Source: Adiantum capillus-veneris
Taxonomy: Eukaryota > Streptophyta > Polypodiopsida > Polypodiales > Pteridaceae
Length of the DNA: 64,000 nucleotides
Direction: 5' to 3'
NCBI GenBank assembly: GCA_014529385.2
Contig: CM043962.1
Coordinates: 91,256,680 to 91,320,679 of the forward strand
A program made the translations under genes and the position numbers. Shown piece by piece: positions 1 through 10,150 of the stretch. Position 1 is the stretch's first letter. The number at the start of each line of letters is the position of its first letter. The notes beneath the pieces were generated by a model. That model was not told the origin of the DNA and did not search any database. It saw only the letters and a program-made list of their open reading frames with translations.

Positions 1-348
1 CAATTGAACAGGCTTTTATTGCTTCTCAAAGAAAGGGTGGTAAAACAGTAATGCAGCCACTTCTTATGGTTCTGCTGGCAAAAATTATGTTCCTAATGCT
101 TCTGCTGGCAGCAATTCGTCAGGAAATTCTGGTGATAAGGGCAAAAAGAATATGTGTTGCCATTATTATAAAGCTAATGATCACTTGATCAAATCGTGTC
201 CTAAGTTGAAGGCCAAAAAGGCTAAGAAGAAAGAGGGTGGTTCCACTACAAATGCTGGTTCCACTACAAATGCAACCATTGTTGAGTCTTCTGTGAAAGG
301 AGACTATAATGTTGATGTTGATGGAGAATGGGCTTTTAGCGCAGAGTG
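1..348 (+). pseudogene. Copia gag, C-terminal part with damaged zinc knuckle
   Basis: This is the end of the capsid/nucleocapsid region. A Ser/Gly/Asn-rich linker is followed at about 151-200 by a CCHC-type knuckle (CHYYKANDHLIKSC). The second cysteine of C-x2-C-x4-H-x4-C is tyrosine here. The related copy at 35050-35370 (minus strand) keeps CHYCKANDHLTKQC, so the change is a later mutation. A lysine-rich stretch and an acidic end (GEWAFSAE) follow, as in both sister copies. Confidence 0.8.
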
Positions 349-384
349 AACTTACAATCCTGTTGTCCATGATGCATGCTTTTC

Positions 385-800
385 AGTTGTTTACCTCTCT
401 CGAGGCTGTCCCTCATGGGAATTCTGTCACTTGTGCCAACAATGCCTCTTATTTGGTTCAGGGAGTTGGAAAGATTGTGCTTACTGCTGTAAATGGCAGT
501 TCCTTCACACTTGTTGATGCACTTTATGTACTTGGGATCAAGAAGAATCTCTTGTCTGTATCCGCACTTGCTAGACTTGGACTTGTAGTCAAATTTGTGG
601 ATGACAGATGTACAGTTCATGATCTCAGTTTTGGCGATGAAATTGTTGCATCTGGCCTTTTGTGCCGTGGGCTGTATAAGCTCACTTTGTATGACAAGTG
701 TGGAAAATTTTTTGCAAATGTTGCTGCAGGTTTGAGGCCTATTTCAGATGCAAAACTTTGGCATGCACGTTTTGGTTATTCAATTTTGTCAGATTGCTGC
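385..800 (+). pseudogene. Copia protease remnant and pre-integrase region
   Basis: The frame here (ORF 309-1010) encodes the strand after the aspartic protease active site and the start of the pre-integrase domain (ISDAKLWHARFG). The segment that should hold the catalytic Asp-Ser-Gly is missing: the sister copy D reads HVWYFDSR at this place, while here HDA runs almost directly into LFTSLEAV. About 60 bp have therefore been lost near 375-390. A frameshift near 790 moves the reading to the next frame. Confidence 0.75.
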
Positions 801-2245
801 GTTTGCAGAAATCTGATATGGTTGCTTCTTTGCCACCTCTTGAAGCACTTTTCAAACATGTTTGTGAAGGCTGTATTTTGGGTAAGATGTAGCGTTCTAA
901 GTTTCCAAAGGATGGTTCTGTTCGGGCCACATGCAGGTTGCAACTTGTGCATAGTGATGTTTGTGGGCCCATGCAAACTCTGTCCTTGGGCAATTACCTG
1001 TACTTCGTGACTTTCATTGATGATTACTCGAGGCATGCATGGGTATTTCCGCTTAAAGCGAAGTCCGAAGTTTTTATGTGCTTCAAACAATTTCTGGCTA
1101 TGGCTAAAAATGTCTTGAAATGTACTATGGACACCCTCCGTTCCGATTGAGGGGGGGAGTATATGTCTCATGAATTTAATGCATTTCTGGCTAGTCGTGG
1201 GATAAAACACCAATGTACAGTGCCCTACACACCTCAGCAAAATGGTGTTGCTGAGAGGAAAAACAGGTCAATGACGGAAATGGCACGATGTATGGTCAAG
1301 AGTCAAGCTTTGCCGCATTCTTTTTGGCTTAAGGCCATCATGTTCCCCCCTTATGTACTTAACAGGTGTCCTATGAAAGCTTTGCAGTCTATTACTCCAT
1401 ACGAAGCATGGCATGACAGAAAGCCTTCTATTGAGCACATGCGTGTTTTTGGTTGTTTGGCATATGCTTTGGTGCCACAAGTGGAGCGCAGAAAATTGGA
1501 TGATAAGGCTGTCAAATGTATTTTTGTTGGTTATAGTGTTGAAAGCAAAGGTTACAGGTTGTATCATCCGCAAACAAAACGTATTCTGGGTTCTCCGGAT
1601 GTAGTGTTTGTGGAAGTTTCTGTTCAACCCTTGCTATCATGTACCAGAGACAGTAATGTAAGCTCACAGGACATTTATGACACTTTGTTGCATCTTTTCA
1701 GTGGTGGAAATACGAATGTAAGTTCCAATGAGGCAAATGTACAGCCTATGGGGGTTTGTGAAAATGTTCTAGATCAGCCTATTACTAATGCATATGTACA
1801 TGATGTACTTGATGAGGAAAGGGCTGAAAATGAGCAGGCTAGAGGTATGCCAAAATGGCTGGTGCACACTTTGCGTGACAGTAAATTGGATGCACCTTTG
1901 TCTAGTCGTACTCGTTCAGGCTCTCGCCATGCATCTTATGCATCATATTGTTATGCTTTGGCTGTGTCTAGCTTACATGATGTTGATGAGCCTTTGTCTT
2001 TTGATGAAGCACAATATTCAGAAAATTGGATGGCTGCCATGCAATCAGAATATGATGCACTCATAGAAAATGACACATGGACTTTATGTGATTTGCCTCC
2101 TAGAAAAAAGGCCATTGGTACGAAGTGGGTTTACAAGTTGAAACGCAAGCCGGATGGTGAGATTGATCGCCATAAGGCTCGACTTGTTGCAAAGGGTTAT
2201 ACACAGCAAAAAGGCATAGATTATGAAGAACTTTTGCTCCCACTT
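780..2245 (+). pseudogene. Copia integrase
   Basis: One frame carries the integrase with two in-frame stops. It begins with the zinc-finger end CEGCILGKM. The catalytic core follows: first Asp in LVHSDVCGP (about 956), second Asp in TLRSD followed by GGEY (about 1147), and Glu in NGVAERKNR (about 1256). Stops are TAG at 889-891, where copy D has CAG, and TGA at 1148-1150, where Asn is expected between D and GGEY. The C-terminal part (VFGCLAYALVP, KCIFVGYS) is typical of copia integrases. The frame is lost near 2240. Confidence 0.88.
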
Positions 2246-2250
2246 GTCGT

Positions 2251-3519
2251 ATGACTACTGTGCGTTTTCTATGTGCATTGGCAGCTCATTTTGGTTGGGA
2301 TGTACATCAATCAGACATTATTATTGCTTTCATGAATGGTGACATATTTGAGGAAGTTTATGTAACGCAGCCTCGCAGTTTTGTCATAAAAGGACAAGAG
2401 GACAAAGTGTGCAGATGTAAGAAGGCTTTGTATGGGTTGAAGCAATCTCCTCGTGCTTGGTATGAGAAAGCTGACACTCATTTGGTTAAACAAGGCTTTC
2501 GTAACAGTCCAACAAAAAGCACATTGTATGTAAAGCGTGAGGGTGATGTACTTCTCATTGTGGTTCTTTATGATGATGATTTGTTGATCACTGGACCAAA
2601 TGAGAGACACATTGCTGAATTTAAGGCTGATTTGAATGCTACTTTCAAGATGAAAGATTTGGGGTTGTTGCATCATTACTTGGGTATACAGTTTAAGCAG
2701 TGTGATGGTGGTATTGCCTTGTGTCATAAAAGTTACACATTGCTATGTAAGTTTGGACTTGAGGATTGCAAACCTATTTCCACTCCCATGGAAACAGGTT
2801 TGAAGTTGAGTCTACATGATGCTGGCCATCCTGCTGATATCACTCTTTACCAAATTGTTGTTGGCTGCCTCATTTATGTATGCAACACGAGGCCAGATAT
2901 TCAGTTTGCAGCCTTACAAGTCAGCAAATTTATGCATAGCCCAAGGTCTAATCATTGGCAGGCTGTCAAGAGGATTTTCCGCTACCTTAGTGGCACTTTA
3001 CATCTTGGCTTGTTTTATCCCAAGGGGGGATCATTGCCGCCAGACTTACATGCTTTTTCGGACTCAGATTGGGCTGGTTGTTTTGACACGCGAGTGTCCA
3101 CAAGTGGTTTTTGTTTCATGCTTGGCAGTTCATATATATCATGGTTGAGCAAGAAGCAACCTACTGTGGTCACTTTGAGTTGTGAGGCTGAGTACATGGC
3201 AGTCTTCACAGCTACGGTTGAGTGTGTATGGCTTAGACGCCTTATGGCTGATTTGGGTGTTGGACATGACACTGCCAACACTATCTACATTGATAGTGAG
3301 AGCGCATTGGCAGTTGCGAGGAACCCAATTTTTCATGCTCGCACAAAGAACATTGAGGTGCATTACCACTATGTCAGGGAGAGGCTCTCAGCAAGAGAGA
3401 TCAGCTTGGCTTATGTGCCAACACTAGACAACCTTGCAGAACTTTTCACAAAGGCATTGTCTCGTGAGAAGCTTGAATCTTTTCGCAAAGCTTTGGGCTT
3501 ACTCCCCTTTGTGGACTAA
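2251..3519 (+). CDS. Copia reverse transcriptase and RNase H (422 codons, open)
   Basis: The frame is open for 422 codons. The reverse transcriptase shows HQSDIIIAFMNGD (motif A Asp), KALYGLKQSPRAW, and VVLYDDDLLITG where YVDD is expected. The Val-to-Asp change inside the catalytic box probably inactivates it. RNase H follows: DSDWAGC (about residue 270), SCEAEYMA, IYIDSESALAVARN, and the terminal NLAELFTKAL. The first ATG is internal; the true polyprotein enters from upstream through a frameshift near 2240. The stop at 3517-3519 is the natural end of pol. Confidence 0.9.
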   Translation: MTTVRFLCALAAHFGWDVHQSDIIIAFMNGDIFEEVYVTQPRSFVIKGQEDKVCRCKKALYGLKQSPRAWYEKADTHLVKQGFRNSPTKSTLYVKREGDVLLIVVLYDDDLLITGPNERHIAEFKADLNATFKMKDLGLLHHYLGIQFKQCDGGIALCHKSYTLLCKFGLEDCKPISTPMETGLKLSLHDAGHPADITLYQIVVGCLIYVCNTRPDIQFAALQVSKFMHSPRSNHWQAVKRIFRYLSGTLHLGLFYPKGGSLPPDLHAFSDSDWAGCFDTRVSTSGFCFMLGSSYISWLSKKQPTVVTLSCEAEYMAVFTATVECVWLRRLMADLGVGHDTANTIYIDSESALAVARNPIFHARTKNIEVHYHYVRERLSAREISLAYVPTLDNLAELFTKALSREKLESFRKALGLLPFVD

Positions 3520-3583
3520 TCCTGTCCTCAGGGCATGGCACTTCCCTTTACTCATGTGCCAGCTCTCGTTCACCGCATCACTC

Positions 3584-3670
3584 CAGGGGGGATTTGTTAC
3601 CATATACATGTGGTAGTGATGTGTGTGAACACACTAGGACCGCCGGGGTAATTTTTCCCTCTTTAGGAGT
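3584..3670 (+). repeat. Copia polypurine tract and truncated 3' LTR
   Basis: The purine run at 3584-3594 (CAGGGGGGATT) is followed at 3595 by TGTTACCAT, the LTR start. The same junction occurs in the minus-strand copy D at 33992/33993. The LTR matches D for about 75 bases and then stops; a full LTR in D is 237 bp. Confidence 0.8.
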
Positions 3671-3736
3671 GACGGGAGCAAAGCGAACCCCAAACCCCGA
3701 CGGCCTCCAAAACACCGGGGACCGAATGGCGCGCCT
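3671..3736. other. GC-rich filler between two Copia fragments
   Basis: About 65 bases of GC-rich sequence join the broken LTR of copy 1 to the gag start region of copy 2. It contains CGGGAGC, CCCCGACGG and GGCGCGCC. It matches neither LTR nor leader of copy D by eye, so it looks like filler at a deletion or recombination joint. Confidence 0.45.
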
Positions 3737-4855
3737 TGAGCAACGTTTCCTTGTGTGAAAGGGTGTCTGGAATATTGTGCAGGGCATTGATGTACATCCT
3801 CATTTTGAGGATGTAGGCGATTTGAGGATGTTGCAAGTTTTGGAGGCAGGGTTGCTGCTACCAGAGTTGTTTTGCCTACGACAAAGCAAGCTCGTTGGAA
3901 AGAAAAAAATGCGTAGGCTAATGCACTGATTGTATTGTCTGCAAAGCGCAGTATTACTCCTCAAATTTGTTCAGCAAGATTTGTAAAACAGGCTTGGAAT
4001 ATTCTAGTTGGTCTTTATGCAATTCCCAATGAGGTAAAAATTGCATTGCTGCGTAAAGACCTGGAGTCAAAGATTATGCATGAGGAAGATGACATGGACA
4101 CTTTCCTTACTGGTGTCAAGTATATCAATGAGAAACTTATTTCTATAGGCGAAGTCATTTCTGATAGTTCTCTTGTGCAAACTGTTCTTGATGCTTTGCT
4201 AGATTCTTACCATACTTTTGCTAGTACTTGGAAACTTCTGACCCAAGGAAATCCAGAAGTTGTCATGTTTGATGCATTATGCACATTGCTATTGCAAGAG
4301 TCACTTTCAAGGAAAAATAGGACTAGAGAGCGTTTAGTTGAACATGCCTTTATTGATGCCCAAAGAAAAGGTGGTAATAGTAATGTAGTCACTTCTCATG
4401 GTTCTTTTACGAGTGGTGAATCACCTATTCCTAATGCTTCTGCTGGCAGCAATTCATCTGGGAATTCTGGTGAAAAGGCCAAAAAGAAGATGTGTTTCCA
4501 TAATTGTAAAGCTAATGATTATTTGATCAAGCAATGTCCTAAGTTGAAGGCCAAAGAGGCTAGGAAGAAAGAGGCTGGTTCCACTACAAATGCAGCTATT
4601 GTTGAGTCTTTTGTGAAAAGAGACTATGATGCTGATGTTGATGCAGAATGGGCTTTTAGTGCAGAGTGTAGTTATGATCCTATTGTCCATGATGCATACA
4701 TGTCAGTTGCTACAGATTCACATGTGTGGTATTTTAAAAGTGGTGCTACAAAGCACATTATCTCACATCGTTTTGAATTGGATTATGAAGTGGTTTTGAT
4801 AGATTATGTCAAACATGTGAGGGTAGAGATATTGTACAAATTGATTGCCTTGTAA
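3737..4855 (+). pseudogene. Copia gag, copy 2 of the same family
   Basis: This stretch matches the gag of copy D, beginning at the segment after the N-terminal methionine (GCAACGTTTCCTTGTG against GCAACATGTCCTTGTG). The longest open part is 3935-4855. It encodes the helical capsid region (ITPQICSARFVKQAWNILVG, DDMDTFLTGVKYINEKL) and a knuckle CFHNCKANDYLIKQC in which the histidine is tyrosine. A protease entry HVWYFKSGATKHI (Asp to Lys) follows. Similarity ends near 4790, where sequence of no recognised origin begins. Confidence 0.8.
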
Positions 4856-6469
4856 AGAATTGTTTGAGCATGTGCAAGATGCTATTTTGGTTGCACTCAT
4901 GTGTTATGTTTCTCATGACAACGTCGATACAAGATTAAGATCACCAACATTAGTTTGCTTTAGATGAAAGGGTCAATGACCTGGGCTTTGCTAGATTAGG
5001 GATGTTGCCTAGGTCTTCTTCTTTTTCTTGTTGCTCCTCTACATGGAAGTGCATCGGGGGTTGCACATTGGGGATTTTGAATTGGATTGGCCTAGACACC
5101 CAAAGTGGCACCAAAGAGGTATGGTTCCTAAGTTGATATGGTTGGTGTTGATATCCTACCACCTGCTAGTAATGGGAATCCTTTTAGAGCTTGGGTTCAG
5201 GGATGGAGGCGAAGCAGCCATGTCTACCTCAGGTAAGTTGGAGGTGTCTTGGCTCACCCTGGGGGTGAGGTGAAATTCTCTTTGTACATAGTAGAAGTAG
5301 ATGTGGATTTGTGAACCGGTTCATCCCACATAGGGTCTGATGCTTTTACTTAGTCATTTAGAGTTTTAAAGTTATGGTATAGCTAGATTTTTTATAGTAT
5401 AAATTCGCAGTTTTCTTGTTTCATTTAGATGGGGCATTTAAAGATTCTCTTTTGCGATTATCATGTGTCATCTTTTTTATTGTTTTTTCACTTTTATGTA
5501 TATTGAAATTGTTATAAAAGTGTGAATTGTACAATTCCTTCATAGACCCATGGCGAGGGGTACCTTTGGGCCCTTGCTTCTTGGAACAACATTCTCAAAG
5601 GACAGTTTGCTTGGCATCTCCATCCTTTGGGTCTCAACTCAAGAATGCCGTGAAATACCTTAGCAAAGGTAAAATAGGGGAGACCTTAGCGAAAGGAAAC
5701 AAACTCTCAAAGGATCATGATTCATGAAGGGCTTAATGATAGATCCTTGGTTTAAGGTTTAAAACCCTCAATCAACAAAGCTCATGATTAGGAATGGTGA
5801 CTCATGAGAGAGAAACAATATCTCAAGGCTAACAACAACACCTCAACAAAGAAAAGCTTCAAGATAAAGGATCACGACTTGTGAGAGGGCAACACTCACT
5901 CAACACCTTAGTAAGGCTCAAGATGATGGAGTGTGACCTGTGAGTGGGTGCTACTCTAGTCAACAACAGCTAGCTCAAGCAAGGTGGAACTCTCCTGCAA
6001 CTCAAATACTTCAAGGCTAACAAATCCTAGGCCAAGCTCAAGCTGATGGATTTCAATTTGTGCTAGGATGATACTCTAGTTAAGTGATGCAAGATTACGC
6101 ATGAGGGATCTCTCCTACAAGTCACATGGTGTCTTACCATTGACACAACCATATAGAGAAGTAGCAAACTCAAGGCAAAATTAAGACAAACCCACACTCA
6201 CTTAACATTGGAGCACATCTCTCCATGCCATCTACTCTCTTATCCTCTCATGTATCCAACTCCATCCCAACTCTCACAGCGAACCTCTCCAAATTATTGT
6301 AATGATGTTGTATTGATTGGATTCATCTTTTGAACCCCTCTTGGTCATGTAATTTTTCAACTCTTTGAAATATAAAAAACCCCTCCAGGTGAACTCATGT
6401 GCTAAATTTAAATATTTCAAGGAAGACCCCCCAAGAAAGCACCCAATCTTAGGTTTAAGCATTTATCAC

Positions 6470-6480
<11 letters not shown>
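4856..6480. other. Gene-free stretch
   Basis: I find no recognisable gene or element end. ORFs are short and without known motifs. Loosely repeated phrases at 5795-6085 are described separately. Confidence 0.6.
5795..6085. repeat. Degenerate short repeats
   Basis: Related phrases recur about every 60-120 bp. They have a GGATCACGACTTGTGAG-like core followed by a run ending in CTACTCTAGT or AACACTC. Clear instances are near 5868, 5928 and 6046. Divergence is high and the unit is not sharply defined. Confidence 0.4.

Positions 6481-6536
<56 letters not shown>
6481..6536. repeat. (GA)28 microsatellite
   Basis: An uninterrupted GA array of 56 bases. It creates long Leu-Ser or Arg-Glu pseudo-ORFs on both strands, which are not genes. 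Confidence 0.97.
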
Positions 6537-6540
<4 letters not shown>

Positions 6541-6633
6541 TTAACATTTTTGTTTTTCTTTGTAGGTACAATGAGAAAATCAAAGATTGAATATCACATG
6601 AGTTTTTGTATAGTCGATGTGGTTCATCACTTG

Positions 6634-6665
6634 GTGTGTGTGTGTGTGTGCGTGCGCGCACGTGC
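6634..6665. repeat. Alternating purine-pyrimidine tract
   Basis: A (GT)n run passes directly into CGTGCGCGCACGTGC, giving about 32 bases of strictly alternating purine and pyrimidine with a GC-rich end. Such tracts can adopt left-handed DNA. No function is implied by its neighbours. Confidence 0.85.
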
Positions 6666-8160
6666 CAAAAAAGAGTTTAATGTTAATAACAATGCTCAAT
6701 GGATAGAATTTGGTTTCACAATCAAACCGGATGTTTTGGGATCTGATCAGTTCCAACACGGGAGAAAAACTCAAATTATGTAGATTTTATGGTTTTTGTA
6801 AAACTATTGATACATGCCAGTTTGAAGCAATGATTGGAGAAGTTGGATTTTTGTAGACTAAAATTGATGTTTGGTTTTTAAGCACTTTCTAGAGCTTCAT
6901 CTAGATCCCTAAAGAGGATTTTGTAGCCAAAAAATCAAAATTCATGGTTATGTTATAATAATCTGGGTGTTTAAACGATGAGAATGAATGTGGTGATGCC
7001 ATGTGGGACCCCCAAAATCCCATCTTCCATACCAAGGGAACAATAAACGAGTATATAAGTAAAATGTGGAGGGCTTCACTAGCATCACAAACATGGCTCT
7101 TGAATTTGGTCATGATGGAGCTCGTTGTTTTGCATGCATGCATGTCTGTAGGTGTGTGGCGCGAGGTTGATGCCATCCAATTGCGCTGCTACCAACCGTT
7201 TTCCAGGCAGTTGGCAACATTATGGTGGATCAACATGTGAAAAGAAAGGAGTTGGAAATAAGTGATTATTTCCAAGTAATGGACCCCTTGTGATTCAATC
7301 TATGTCACCAAGCGGTGCCATTAAACTAGCCACATTAACAGAGAGGAGATGCTTGATTGGATTAGTAATTGCAAGCTTAAGAGGTACCACCTTCCCCTTA
7401 CATTGAAGATGCTTGACAAAGCACATGCTACCAAAGAACAAAAGAAAGAAAGAAAGAAAAAGATTTATGAAGCTCAAGAGGAGGTAAACCTCTCCATCTT
7501 CAAGCACAAAGCTCATTTTCAACCACAAATAGCAAGGAATTTCCAAAAACAAAAAGCGTGCCACCTCTAGAGCCACAAATTCATGTAGTTTAAGGAACAA
7601 AGGATTGGCTAAGAGGAGTGGATGTCGAAGGTGATGTACAGGGAACTTAGAAAAAGCATAAGTGGATACTAGAGCCAAAGAAAATGTCATGAGCTATTCC
7701 ACTTATTGTTGAATGGATTTCACAGCCCTAGTGGTCCCAATGGACTGACCCTTATGCAAGGGGGGACTCATATGACTTGAAGGGTTCCAAGTTGTTGTAA
7801 CAATTCCATGAGATGGAATTAGAAATGGGATGTGCATGTGGATGAGATCGGCTTCTCAACATAAGAAAAGGCCCACTCTTTTGCACTATATTGGGTAGGG
7901 CATCCAAAGAAGGATGAAGGCTATTTGAGGGATTGGATGGATTGTCTTTTTTGGGCATTCAAGGAGCTTGGAATTTTTTTGGGAGCTCTCTTATGGAGAG
8001 AGAAGAAGAGAGTTTTTGGAAATACTCAGGACGATTTTTGGAGAAGGAAGAAGAGGGGGAAGAAGAAGACGAAGGGGGTGGGAGAATCCTCTCACTCACC
8101 CTATTTCCCTCTTTCTCACTTATGAAAGTGAAGGCCAACAAGGACAAGGAAATTTTTTTT
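6666..8160. other. Gene-free stretch
   Basis: A 131-codon open frame on the minus strand at 7295-7690 is Leu/Phe-rich, has no recognisable domain and overlaps a GAAA-rich tract. I do not call it a gene. Nothing else recognisable. Confidence 0.55.
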
Positions 8161-8166
8161 GGCGGA

Positions 8167-8360
8167 GCTCAGAGGAAGAAGGAGAAGACGAGCTCTCTCT
8201 TGAGGGACCCAAAGGTGAAGAGGAAGGCAATTTGTTCTTTCTCTCAAGGAACCCACGGGTGAAGAGGAAGGGTTTTTTGCTCTCTCTTGAAGAATTGAGA
8301 TGTGAAGACGAAGGGAGTTTCATTCGCCCTAGAGGAACTTAAAGGTGAAGAGGAAGGAAG
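8167..8360. repeat. 43-bp minisatellite, about 4 units
   Basis: The core GGTGAAGAGGAAGG starts at 8214, 8258 and 8344, with a variant TGTGAAGACGAAGG at 8301. Spacing is 43-44 bp. CTCTCTTGAGGAACC-like sequence lies between cores, and a weaker unit lies near 8181. Strong purine bias on the + strand gives Glu/Lys-rich pseudo-ORFs in all three frames. Confidence 0.75.
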
Positions 8361-8404
8361 GTTTTGTTTTTTCTCTCTCTTTGAAATGTTGTAGGAGGTT
8401 ATGC

Positions 8405-8668
8405 TCTCGTGGAGTCCACTACATAAAAATTGCATATAGTATGTGCGAACAAGATGTATTTAAATAATGCCTTACCTGTATATTTTCAAGTATTATATGT
8501 ACCACTTATGTATGCGTTTTTGTAAAAAAACATAGTATGTATGAAATTTTCACTTTCTCAATTAAAAAACCCTTTATGTAAGTACATTTTTATGTAAATG
8601 TACCTAATTATAAATATCCTATTTTGTTCACACGTTCTATCTTACATATTTCCTAGTGGACGGCCCTG
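8405..8668. mobile_element. hAT-like MITE (264 bp)
   Basis: Perfect direct repeats GGTTATGC flank the element at 8397-8404 and 8669-8676; eight bases is the hAT size. The right end, read inward, is CAGGGCCGTCCACTAGG, a hAT-type terminus. The left end (TCTCGTGGAGTCCACTA) is a decayed version sharing GTCCACTA. Similarity continues inward for about 70 bp, for example GTGCGAACAAGAT against GTGTGAACAAAAT. There is no coding capacity, and the interior is AT-rich. It is a non-autonomous element that depended on a transposase elsewhere. Confidence 0.78.
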
Positions 8669-8816
8669 GGTTATGCTTTCCTTCTACACATATCTATCTC
8701 TAGTGTTTGTGGACATGTTTTGAGCACAATGTTTGGAAGTTGATGCTTTCATCTATTAGATTACATAGGAATTCAAATGGATTCTTGTCTTTTGTGATGA
8801 TTATTGGTGGTTGATT

Positions 8817-9033
8817 TGACCATCTCTTGTACAAATTTTATTTGATACAATAGTTTTATGATTAAATTTAGTGTCATATGCTATTTCTCTATGTTTTTCT
8901 TCTATCAAAAATTTCCCAAAACTCTTGACCATCTCTTGTAAAAATTTTCTTTGATACAATAGTTTTATGATTAAATTTAGTGTCATATGCTATTTCTCTA
9001 TGTTTTTCTTCTATCAAAAATCTACCAAAACTA
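8817..9033. repeat. 109-bp tandem duplication
   Basis: Two adjacent copies (8817-8925 and 8926-9033) both begin TGACCATCTCTTGTA. They differ at only a few positions, mostly near the ends. The high identity points to a recent event. Confidence 0.92.
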
Positions 9034-9339
9034 GAGGATCGATGCTTACGTAGTCTCCCTTGGAGAATGACATACTCCAACAACATCTCCTAGGGGCCAA
9101 AGTAGATTCAAATGGGGTGCATGTGGGTGGTACATTATGTATAAATGTATGGATGTGATGAGTAGAATAGAGCTCTAACTCTAAAGTGTGTGATTCTATG
9201 TGTTGAATATATGCTCAAGGAAGTAAAATCATGATATGCAAGAGACTAGCTAGCTCCAAGCACCAAGTGGTCCTAAACTAGGGGTGTAGGATGTAATGCA
9301 TAGGGGGAATGGAGTGAAGAGTGCCTGTAGTATGGAAAG

Positions 9340-9341
<2 letters not shown>

Positions 9342-9374
<33 letters not shown>
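9342..9374. repeat. (AC)16 microsatellite
   Basis: A pure AC array of 33 bases, followed by AAAGTGAGTGAGAGAGG. Confidence 0.97.
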
Positions 9375-9376
<2 letters not shown>

Positions 9377-9527
9377 GTGAGTGAGAGAGGGGGAGATTAG
9401 AGATTAAGTGTCACTATATAAAACTTATATTGTTTGAGCCTCACCAACCCAAGAGTTGGTTCGTTTGTGTAGCACCACAATATGCAGATTTCATCTAAGG
9501 CTACTCTGGAACATTGGGATCTATCAT

Positions 9528-9531
<4 letters not shown>

Positions 9532-9598
<67 letters not shown>

Positions 9599-9600
9599 AG
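9532..9600. repeat. (GA)n microsatellite
   Basis: A GA array of about 69 bases with one interruption near its right end. The following 350 bases to 9950 hold no recognisable gene. Confidence 0.95.
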
Positions 9601-10150
9601 ATGGCCTAAAGGCTACCTTACCCATTTGAGCTTCCAAAATCAAACATTTGGCCCCTTATGTAGCATATTATTGGAACATAAATGGCCATGTTATGATATA
9701 TTGGTAGTTGACACACATGTCCCAAGGTTAAAAGAAAAGAGAATACTAACTTAATTTCTTTAAGAAGAAGGATTATTGTAGCCTCTTTACTCAAAGGGGC
9801 TCCCCCCCACCCCACCCCTCTCCTTCCCTTCTCTCTTGGATCTCTCTCTATCTTACTCTCATAGTATTTTAAGATGTGCACACACATGTACCTCAGAGGC
9901 ATTTTCTGCAAAAATGCTATCAGTGACACTCTGCATCAGTAGAATATTGCTCTTATAAAGTTTGGTTGCAAAAGAAATCGAAAATCACATCAAAATTGGT
10001 TGATAGGGCAAAAAACCAGAAATAAGAATTTCAGACACAAAATTGGATAGATCTCGAGATTTTGTGATCCAAATCCAAAAGAGGTTGGAAATTAACTTCT
10101 ATAGGGCATAGAAAACTAGCTCACCAAATTTCATGCCAAAATGGTGTCAA

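Larger units (their letters stand above)
1..3670 (+). mobile_element. Ty1/copia element, copy 1 (5' part outside window)
   Basis: Domains run in copia order: gag zinc knuckle, pre-integrase finger, integrase, reverse transcriptase, RNase H, polypurine tract, start of the 3' LTR. Integrase before reverse transcriptase defines Ty1/copia. The 5' LTR and most of gag lie left of the window. The LTR start at 3595 matches the LTRs of the minus-strand copy at 33756-36728, so the two are one family. The reading frame is broken by a short deletion over the protease site, two stops and at least two frameshifts, so the copy is dead. Confidence 0.93.

Noticed and set aside
7295-7690. 131-codon minus-strand ORF as a membrane protein
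   Set aside because: Hydrophobic composition comes from the complement of A-rich DNA. There is no start context, domain or conservation evidence.
7925-8342. Glu/Lys-rich ORFs as a real protein
   Set aside because: Overlapping ORFs in several frames of a purine-rich minisatellite; low-complexity artefact.
9410-9960. 5' LTR of element B, suggested by CTATATAAAAC near 9414
   Set aside because: No match to the 3' LTR around 32432-33470, no Asp-tRNA primer site after it, and no TG...CA ends found.
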